Positions 51,060-57,494 of a stretch of DNA of 64,000 bases are shown here, piece after piece; the stretch's first letter is position 1, and the number at the start of each line of letters is the position of its first letter. The notes beneath the pieces were generated by a model that searched no databases, was not told the origin of the DNA, and saw only the letters and a list, made by a program, of their open reading frames with translations. Made by a program: the position numbers and the translations under genes. The DNA comes from CAWCUZ01 sp963798795 (GTDB lineage: Bacteria; Acidobacteriota; Vicinamibacteria; Vicinamibacterales; SCN-69-37). The stretch is from assembly GCA_963798795.1 (NCBI GenBank), contig CAWCUZ010000001.1, forward strand, positions 1,922,001-1,986,000. The letters run 5' to 3'.

Positions 51060-53642
51060 ATGGCGGTTCGCCGCATCGGCCCCTACGAGATCACCGGCCA
51101 CCTGGGCAGCGGAGGGATGGACGAGGTCTATCGCGCCCGCGACCCGAGGCTCCAGCGCGACGTCGCGATCAAGGTGTTGCCGACACATCTCGGACGCGAT
51201 CCCGAGCGGCTGCTCCGGTTCCAGCGCGAGGCACGGCTGCTCGCGGCGCTGAATCATCCCAACATCGGCGCCATCTACGGCATCGAGGAAACGGACGGGA
51301 CGCAAGGGCTGGTGCTCGAGCTGATCGAGGGCGATACCTTGAAGGACGTCATCGAACAGCGCCGGAGTCGTGGCGGCACGATGGCGATCGAGCAGGTCGT
51401 GGTCATCGCGCGGCAGATCGCGATGGCGCTGGACGCCGCGCACGAGCGGGGAATCGTCCATCGCGATCTGAAACCGGCCAACGTCAAGGTCACGCCGGAC
51501 GGCACGGTCAAGGTGCTGGACTTCGGGCTCGGCAAGGGCACGGCGGCGGCGAGCGACACCGTGATGCAGGACTCCACGATTACCTCGGACGGCACGCTTC
51601 CGGGCTCGATTCTCGGCACCGCGGCCTACATGAGCCCCGAGCAGGCGCGAGGGGCAGTGACCGACAAGCGCACCGACATCTGGGCGTTCGGGTGCGTGCT
51701 GTTCGAGATGCTGACCGGGTCCCGTCCGTTCGCCGGCGACACGTGGTCCGATACGCTGGCGCGGGTCATCGAGCGCGAGCCGGAGTGGGCGCTGCTGTCC
51801 CCGGGCACGACGCCGCCGCTCCGCCGCCTGGTGCGGCGCTGCCTGCAGAAGGACGCCCGGCGCCGCCTGCGCGACATCGGCGACGCCTTGCTCGATCTCG
51901 ACGAGGCACTGCACTCCGACGCGGAGCCGCCCGGTGCCGTGTCGGTCGCCGCGCGTCCGGCTCGTGACGTCCACCTGCAGCGGCTCACCGACTCGGTCGG
52001 CATCGCTGCCGCGCCGGCCGTTTCTCCCGACGGCAAGATGGTGGCGTTCGTCTCGGCAGCGGGCGGCCGGCGCCACGTCTTCGTGCGCCTGCTCGCGGGC
52101 GGCGCCCCACTGCAGATCACGCGGGGGAACGTCGATTGCGAAGCGCCGCGCTGGCTGCCCGACTCGACCGCCCTCCTCTACTACTCGCCCGGCGCCGACG
52201 CCGGACCGGGCTGCGTGTGGAGAGTCTCGGCGCTTGGCGGCCCGGCCCGTCGCGTCGGTCCGGCGATCAGCGGCGCCGACGTCAGCCACGACGGCCGGCG
52301 CCTCGCGCTGTTTCGCGAGGCCGGCGAGGGGGCGGATCTCGTCATCATGGACCTCGACGGTTCGAATCCCCGGCCGATCCTGGCGCTGGAACCGGAGTGT
52401 TTCCACGGCGAGCCCCGGTGGTCGCCCGACGACGAGCTGGTCGCCTTTCGTACTCAGAACATCAGGTTTGATTCCCAGCTCGAGATTGTCGCGGCGGGTG
52501 GCGGCGGACGCCGCGCGCTGGCGTGCGTGCCGTGGGTGCGGGGCCATGCCTGGATCCCCGATGGTTCAGGCCTCGCCTACAGGTCGTCGGCGGGCAGCAC
52601 CCTGGCCTATCCGCCGACCAACAACCTGCGGATGGTCGCCGTCGCCGGCCGACACGACCGCCAGCTCACGTTCGGGGACGTCTCGTATTTCGAGCCCGAC
52701 GTGCACGCATCGGGCCGGCTGTTCGCGAGCCGGGTGCGCAGCCGGTCCGACGTCTGGAGATTCCCGATCGCCGGTACGCCAATCGAGAACGTGCAGCAGG
52801 CCGTGCGGATCACAAGGCAGACCGGGCAGATCCAGACCCCGACGGTCAGTCCGGACGGCCGCCAGATGGCGTACGTCTCCGACAACGGTGGCCACAGCAA
52901 TCTCTGGCTCGCGGCCATCGACGGCTCGTCGGTCGAGCAGATCACGTTCGAAACGGATCCGGCGGTCACCGTCGGCGTCCCGGCCTGGTCCCCCTCGGGC
53001 CGGCAGATCGTGTTCGTCCGCGCGCAGGCCGAGCCGCTGAGTCCCGGGCTGGATCTGGCCATCATCGACGCGGACGGCAGCGGCCAGCGGCTGCTTCAGC
53101 GGGATGGTCTTGCGCCCTCCTGGGATGCCGCCGGCCGCTGGGTGTACTTCACGCGTTCCACGGGCATGGCCGCCCGCGTGGACGTGGAAACGGGTGCAGT
53201 CAAGGACGTGCCCGGCCCGATCGGCGAGCACTGGAGCGTGGCGCCAACCGGCGATGCCAGGTTCTGCACGCGGCCCTCTTCCTACGTGCGCGCGTCGGTC
53301 GGCTACACTGAGATTTCCCGGTTTGCCGGCGACGACGTGCCGCGCGAGACCTTGGCACGTGTGCCGTCGGTCCGCGTCCCGCTGTCGCCACGAATCCACC
53401 TGCACCCGAGCGTGTCGCCTGATCGCAAGTGGCTGGCGATGCCGCTGCTCGACGGCACAACCGCCAACGTGGGGATCCTGCCGACCGGCGGCGGGCCGAT
53501 GCGCCAGATCACCGACTTCGGCGAACGATCCGTCTTCATCGCCCGCTGGGTCGCGTGGTCGCCCGACAGCCACTTCCTCTACGCGGCCGTCGCCGACACC
53601 GACGCGGATATCGTCGTGCTCGACGGACTCATCGATCGGTGA
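51060..53642 (+). CDS. Serine/threonine protein kinase with C-terminal beta-propeller (PD40/TolB-like)
   Basis: An 860-residue Hanks-type kinase. The P-loop reads G16-S-G18-G-M-D21, so the third glycine is Asp. Catalytic residues are otherwise intact: Lys38 (VAIKVLP), Asp136 (HRDLKPANVKV) and Asp154 (DFGLGKG), with GTAAYMSPEQARG. From about residue 300 on there are multiple PD40 blades (VSPDGKMVAFVS, SPDGRQMAYVSDNGGHSNLWLA, WSPSGRQIVFVRA, VSPDRKWLAMPLLDG). In contrast to the common layout in this phylum, no membrane segment is seen between kinase and propeller. The start codon is followed by the family-typical GPYEI. The stop codon overlaps a tandem repeat array. Confidence 0.94.
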   Translation: MAVRRIGPYEITGHLGSGGMDEVYRARDPRLQRDVAIKVLPTHLGRDPERLLRFQREARLLAALNHPNIGAIYGIEETDGTQGLVLELIEGDTLKDVIEQRRSRGGTMAIEQVVVIARQIAMALDAAHERGIVHRDLKPANVKVTPDGTVKVLDFGLGKGTAAASDTVMQDSTITSDGTLPGSILGTAAYMSPEQARGAVTDKRTDIWAFGCVLFEMLTGSRPFAGDTWSDTLARVIEREPEWALLSPGTTPPLRRLVRRCLQKDARRRLRDIGDALLDLDEALHSDAEPPGAVSVAARPARDVHLQRLTDSVGIAAAPAVSPDGKMVAFVSAAGGRRHVFVRLLAGGAPLQITRGNVDCEAPRWLPDSTALLYYSPGADAGPGCVWRVSALGGPARRVGPAISGADVSHDGRRLALFREAGEGADLVIMDLDGSNPRPILALEPECFHGEPRWSPDDELVAFRTQNIRFDSQLEIVAAGGGGRRALACVPWVRGHAWIPDGSGLAYRSSAGSTLAYPPTNNLRMVAVAGRHDRQLTFGDVSYFEPDVHASGRLFASRVRSRSDVWRFPIAGTPIENVQQAVRITRQTGQIQTPTVSPDGRQMAYVSDNGGHSNLWLAAIDGSSVEQITFETDPAVTVGVPAWSPSGRQIVFVRAQAEPLSPGLDLAIIDADGSGQRLLQRDGLAPSWDAAGRWVYFTRSTGMAARVDVETGAVKDVPGPIGEHWSVAPTGDARFCTRPSSYVRASVGYTEISRFAGDDVPRETLARVPSVRVPLSPRIHLHPSVSPDRKWLAMPLLDGTTANVGILPTGGGPMRQITDFGERSVFIARWVAWSPDSHFLYAAVADTDADIVVLDGLIDR

Positions 53643-53696
53643 TTTGGTGATTTGGTGATTTGGCGATTTGGTGATTTGGCGATTTGGCGATTTGGC
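53641..53696 (+). repeat. Seven tandem 8-bp units GATTTGGT/C
   Basis: Seven perfect-length octamers with T or C in the last position, in the order T,T,C,T,C,C,C. The kinase stop codon TGA (53640-53642) runs into the first unit. It resembles the 7-bp-period GATTTGT array at 47615-47642. Confidence 0.95.
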
Positions 53697-53716
53697 GAAT
53701 TCCGAGGGTGACTGCG

Positions 53717-55147
53717 ATGACCTGGATCCGACGTCTCGTGCTTCCCGTCCTGCTGCTCGTCCCCTCCACTGCCGGGGCCACCTGGTCCATCGTCGCGGTC
53801 GATCGCGCCACGGGGCGCGTCGTGATTGCGTCGGCGACCTGCGTGAACGCGGACGATGACTTCCTGAAGAACATCCAGGCGGTCGTCGTGCCCGGCAAGG
53901 GCATCGCGGCGTGCCAGGCCAGCGTGGACGGCACGCACGCGAACCAGATGCTCGTGTTCGAAGCGCTGCAGAAGGGCACCGACCCGGCGCGCATCATCGA
54001 GCTGCTGAGCGCCGACCCGGCGTTCCAGTCGCGCCAGTTCGGCATCGTCGATCTGCAGGGCCGCAGCGCGGGCCATTCGGGGCTGACCAACGGCTACGTG
54101 TCGCAGGACCTCCAGGGCCGCGTGCCCGGCACGGACATCTTCTATTCGATTCAGGGCAACATCCTCCGGCCGGGGGAAGTCGTGCCGCACGCGGTGCAGG
54201 CGTTTCTCGGTGCCGGCGGGCTGCTGACCGACCGCGTCATGGCGGCAATGGAAGCCGCCGATGCGTCCGGCGGCGACAGCCGCTGCTCGTGCCCTCCGCC
54301 CGACCCGGCCGCACCGGCTCCGACGATTCCGTGCGCCACCAAGACGGCGCACGTCGCCTACATCCTGATGGCCGAGAAGGCCGATACGAGCGGCGACTCG
54401 CACAGCAACGGGCAGTACGCGCTGTACCTCAGCGTCTCGCAGCCCGGCCACGGCCCGAACGAGATCACGCCGGGCGAGAACCTGAATCCCGTCAAGACCT
54501 TGCGGATGCGCTACGACGCGTGGCGCAAGACGCACGGCGGCGCGCCGACGGCGGCCGGCCGCGGTCGCGCGGGCGGACAGGCGGATGAAGCCGGACTCGG
54601 CAGCGACCAGCGCGGCCGCGGCGGCCAGCGCGGACGCGGTCCCGTGCAGGCCATGACGCTCGGCACCACCGCGTGGCACGACGGCGGCGTCATCCCGGTG
54701 AAATACACGCAGGCTGGCGAGGAGGTCTCGCCGCCGCTGACCTGGGGCGATCCGCCCGAGGGCGTCACCAGCTTCGTGCTCATCGTCCACGATCTGGACG
54801 CGCCCACCGGCAGCGGCACCGACGACGTCCTGCAGTGGATGGCGTGGAACATCCCCCCGTCCGCGCGCGGCCTGCCGGAACGCGTGCCGCAGGGACCGGA
54901 GCTCAGTGACGGCATGCGCCAGATCAGCGTGACCGGCCCGTACTATCGCGGTCCAGCGGCGCCGGCCTCCGGGCCGCCGCACCACTATGTGTTCGAGCTG
55001 TACGCCCTCGACACCGCGATTGACGTGCCGTCGGTCGGCGCGTCGCCCGCCGACACGCGCGCGGCTGTCGTCGCGGCCATGGCGGGACACGTGCGTGGCA
55101 AGGCCGTGCTGGTCGGGACCTGGCGGCGTGTGACGCAGGGGACGTAG
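53717..55147 (+). CDS. Secreted DUF1028-PEBP (YbhB/YbcL-like) fusion protein
   Basis: A 476-residue exported protein; ATG 53717 precedes a signal peptide (MTWIRRLVLPVLLLVPSTAGA). The N-terminal part is DUF1028 (TWSIVAVDRATGRVVIASATCVNADDDFLK ... GKGIAACQASVDGTHANQMLVFEALQKG, GHSGLTNGYVSQDLQG), an Ntn-hydrolase-like domain of unknown function. A Gly/Arg-rich linker (~285-312) joins it to a PEBP/Raf-kinase-inhibitor-like domain (AGEEVSPPLTWGDPPEGVTSFVLIVHDLDAPTG ... HHYVFELYALDTAI). PEBP proteins bind small anions or lipids. I do not know of this fusion in described proteins. Confidence 0.9.
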   Translation: MTWIRRLVLPVLLLVPSTAGATWSIVAVDRATGRVVIASATCVNADDDFLKNIQAVVVPGKGIAACQASVDGTHANQMLVFEALQKGTDPARIIELLSADPAFQSRQFGIVDLQGRSAGHSGLTNGYVSQDLQGRVPGTDIFYSIQGNILRPGEVVPHAVQAFLGAGGLLTDRVMAAMEAADASGGDSRCSCPPPDPAAPAPTIPCATKTAHVAYILMAEKADTSGDSHSNGQYALYLSVSQPGHGPNEITPGENLNPVKTLRMRYDAWRKTHGGAPTAAGRGRAGGQADEAGLGSDQRGRGGQRGRGPVQAMTLGTTAWHDGGVIPVKYTQAGEEVSPPLTWGDPPEGVTSFVLIVHDLDAPTGSGTDDVLQWMAWNIPPSARGLPERVPQGPELSDGMRQISVTGPYYRGPAAPASGPPHHYVFELYALDTAIDVPSVGASPADTRAAVVAAMAGHVRGKAVLVGTWRRVTQGT

Positions 55148-55172
55148 AGCGCGTCGACGCTGTCTTTTTTCG

Positions 55173-55178
55173 TACAAT
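55173..55178 (+). promoter_or_regulatory. Putative -10 box of the phosphatase gene (leaderless start)
   Basis: TACAAT (five of six consensus matches) ends exactly seven bases before GTG 55186, the same spacing as at blaI and ispG. No clear -35 box is seen. Confidence 0.45.
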
Positions 55179-55185
55179 TGTCGTG

Positions 55186-56391
55186 GTGCCTTTCCATCGC
55201 AGGGTGATCACGCGCGGTGTGGCGATCGCTGCCGTCTGGGCCGGCCTGTGTGTCGTGGCCGCCTACGCCGCTCGAAACGGAATGCAGGACGCTTCCGGCA
55301 TCGACCCGTGCCACATCCAGACCTCGGCACGCATCGTGGCCATTGGCGACATCCACGGCGCGTACGACAAGTTCGTGTCGATCCTTCGCGAGGCGAAACT
55401 CATCGATCGCGGAAACCACTGGTCGGGCGGCCGCGCGGTCTTCGTCCAGGTCGGGGACGTTCTCGATCGCGGTGCTGATTCCCGCAAGGCGCTCGACCTG
55501 CTGCGCCGTCTCGAGGGTGAGGCGGCCGGGGCCGGCGGCCAGGTGCACGCGCTGCTCGGCAATCACGAGGTCATGCGCATGCTCGGCGACCTCCGCTACA
55601 CGAGCAAGGGCGAGTACGCGGCGTTCAGGACCACCGAATCGCGCGACCTCCGCGACCGGTACGCGACGGCGCTCGCGTCCCGCCTGGCCGAACAGGCGCG
55701 CGCAGCCGGTCAACCGGACAATGAAGAGGCGCTCAGGCAGAAGGTGCTCGACGAGACGCCGCTCGGCTGGGTGGAAATGCAGCGCGCGTTCGGACCCTCG
55801 GGTGAGTACGGATCGTGGCTGCGGGGCCACGACGTGATGGTGAAGGTCAACGGCGTCGCGTTCCTCCACGGCGGCACGACGCTCGAGACGGCCCGGCTCG
55901 GATGCGCCGCCATCAACGCGACGGCGCGGGAAGAACTCACCGCGTCCACGCCGCCGGATTCCAAGACCTCGTTGACGGCCTCCGCCGACGGCCCGCTGTG
56001 GTACCGCGGCCTGGCAAAAGACGATTCCGGTGTGACCTCCGACGAGGTCACCGGGATGCTTCGCGCCCTCGAGGCGCGCGCCATCGTGATCGGCCACACG
56101 CCCACGACGGAGCGCGCGATTCGGGCGCGCTTCGATGGGCGCGTGTTCCTGATCGACACCGGCATGCTGGACGGCAGCTTCTTCCCCGGCGGCAAGCCGT
56201 CAGCGCTCGAGATCGAGGGTGACACCTTCACGGCCATCTCGGGCGGCAAGCGCCGGATCGTCGTCACGGTGCCTGGAGGCCCGGGTCCGAAGACCCGGGA
56301 CTCCATTCAGGAACGGGGGCCCATTCAGAACGGTCAGAACAGACTCTTGATCCATCCGCCGTCGACCGCGATCGACTGGCCGGTGATATAG
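55186..56391 (+). CDS. Secreted PPP-family metallophosphatase (Shelph-like)
   Basis: A ~401-residue exported phosphatase (signal VITRGVAIAAVWAGLCVVAAYAA). The metal-site motifs are GDIHGAYDKF, VGDVLDRGADS and LGNHEVMRMLGDLRYTSKGEYAAF, followed by FLHGG and VIGHTPTTE. The GNHEVM...GDLRY...EYAAF block resembles Shewanella-like (Shelph) PPP phosphatases. Two adjacent GTGs (55183 and 55186) are possible starts. The C-terminal ~35 residues after TVPGG are unlike the family: they run through a hairpin element and 58 bases antisense to the SDR gene, so the original stop was probably lost. Confidence 0.88.
   Translation: MPFHRRVITRGVAIAAVWAGLCVVAAYAARNGMQDASGIDPCHIQTSARIVAIGDIHGAYDKFVSILREAKLIDRGNHWSGGRAVFVQVGDVLDRGADSRKALDLLRRLEGEAAGAGGQVHALLGNHEVMRMLGDLRYTSKGEYAAFRTTESRDLRDRYATALASRLAEQARAAGQPDNEEALRQKVLDETPLGWVEMQRAFGPSGEYGSWLRGHDVMVKVNGVAFLHGGTTLETARLGCAAINATAREELTASTPPDSKTSLTASADGPLWYRGLAKDDSGVTSDEVTGMLRALEARAIVIGHTPTTERAIRARFDGRVFLIDTGMLDGSFFPGGKPSALEIEGDTFTAISGGKRRIVVTVPGGPGPKTRDSIQERGPIQNGQNRLLIHPPSTAIDWPVI
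56280..56299. repeat. REP-like hairpin, element family member 3
   Basis: CCCGGGTC and GACCCGGG form an 8-bp stem around CGAA, followed by ACTCCAT. It matches the plan of the elements at 37628-37649 and 44287-44306 and sits within the 3' end of the phosphatase frame. Confidence 0.8.
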
Positions 56392-57122
56392 CCCGCGCGG
56401 TCCGATGCGAGGAACGCCGCGAGCGCCGCCAGCTCGCGCGGTTCGCCCAGCCGGCGCATCGGAATCTCCCGCTCCCACCGCGCGTAGATGTCGGCGACCG
56501 AGACTTTTTCGGCCGCGCTCATCTGCTCTGACAGTTCGACCACCCGGTCCGTCCGGGTGTAGCCCGGAATCAGGTTGTTGACGGTGATGCCGTCGGTCGC
56601 GACCTCGTTGGCCAGCGTGCGCGCGAAGCCCGTCACGGCGGCGCGCAGGCTGTTCGACAGCATGAGGCCGTCCACCGGCTGCTTGACGGTGATCGACGTC
56701 ACGTTGAGGATGCGTCCCCAGCGGCGCGCGCGCATCTCGGGCAGCACCGCGCGCGTGAACTCGACGGCGCTGGTGAGCAGGACCCGCGCGGCCGCGTCCC
56801 AGTCGGCCGGGCTCAGGTCTTCGAACTTCCCGGACCGCGGTCCCCCCGAGTTCGTGACGAGGATGTCCACGCGCCCGAAGGCCTCGCGCGTCCCGGCCAC
56901 GACGCGCGCCACGTCCTCCGGCCGGCTCACGTCGGCGACCACGGCGTGCGCCCGCCCGCCCGCGGCGCGAATGGCGTCACGCGTCTCGTCGAGGGCCTTC
57001 TGCCCGCGCGCGCAGATCGCCACCGCGGCGCCTTCGGCCGCGAACTCCGCGGCAATCGCGCGGCCCAGCCCCTTGCTGCCGCCCGCGACGATGGCCACAC
57101 GGTTGCCGAGGTCCAGCTCCAC
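56334..57122 (-). CDS. SDR family oxidoreductase lacking the canonical Tyr-x-x-x-Lys
   Basis: A 262-residue short-chain dehydrogenase fold. The nucleotide motif is AGGSKGLG, followed by NSGGP (instead of NNAG), the Ser in NVTSITVKQP and PGYTRTDRV. At the catalytic Tyr-Lys position the sequence reads LSNSLRAAV, so the Tyr is Ser and the Lys is Arg. This matches a known BKR-like SDR subgroup that lacks the perfect tetrad. It may bind NAD(P) without classical reduction. It is third in the S9-cupin-SDR operon, three bases after the cupin stop. Confidence 0.92.
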   Translation of the reverse strand: MELDLGNRVAIVAGGSKGLGRAIAAEFAAEGAAVAICARGQKALDETRDAIRAAGGRAHAVVADVSRPEDVARVVAGTREAFGRVDILVTNSGGPRSGKFEDLSPADWDAAARVLLTSAVEFTRAVLPEMRARRWGRILNVTSITVKQPVDGLMLSNSLRAAVTGFARTLANEVATDGITVNNLIPGYTRTDRVVELSEQMSAAEKVSVADIYARWEREIPMRRLGEPRELAALAAFLASDRAGYITGQSIAVDGGWIKSLF

Positions 57123-57125
57123 GCG

Positions 57126-57494
57126 CTACTTCCGGAGGTAGTCGTCGGTCCGGGCGAGCCAGTCCTCGCGCGGCGGACTGAACACGTCCACGTCAACCGT
57201 GTCCTCGAGTGCCTCGGCCTTGTGCCACACGTTCGACGGCAGGTGCAGCACCTCGCCCGACCGGACGGTCACCTGTTCCGACTCGTCCTCGCCAATCCAG
57301 AAGTGCAGGGCGCCGTCGAGGATGTAGGTGAGCTGCTCGTTCTCGTGCCGATGGCGCGGCACGACACAGCCCTTCTTGAGATAGACGTGCGCGAGCATCA
57401 CGCGCTCGCCGGTGATGAGCCGCCGGTCGAGCAGCGGATTCACCTGCTCCTTCGCCATATCGTTCACCCGGTAGAACGAAACGGACGACGACAT
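57126..57494 (-). CDS. Cupin domain protein
   Basis: A 122-residue single-cupin protein. The metal-binding motifs are VPRHRHENEQLTYILDG (two His and Glu of motif 1) and LHLPSNVWHKAEA (His of motif 2). Many such small cupins are sugar isomerases, dioxygenases or binding proteins. Its ATG abuts the S9 stop directly (TGAATG), so it is translationally coupled. Function is unknown; the operon context with SDR suggests small-molecule metabolism. Confidence 0.93.
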   Translation of the reverse strand: MSSSVSFYRVNDMAKEQVNPLLDRRLITGERVMLAHVYLKKGCVVPRHRHENEQLTYILDGALHFWIGEDESEQVTVRSGEVLHLPSNVWHKAEALEDTVDVDVFSPPREDWLARTDDYLRK

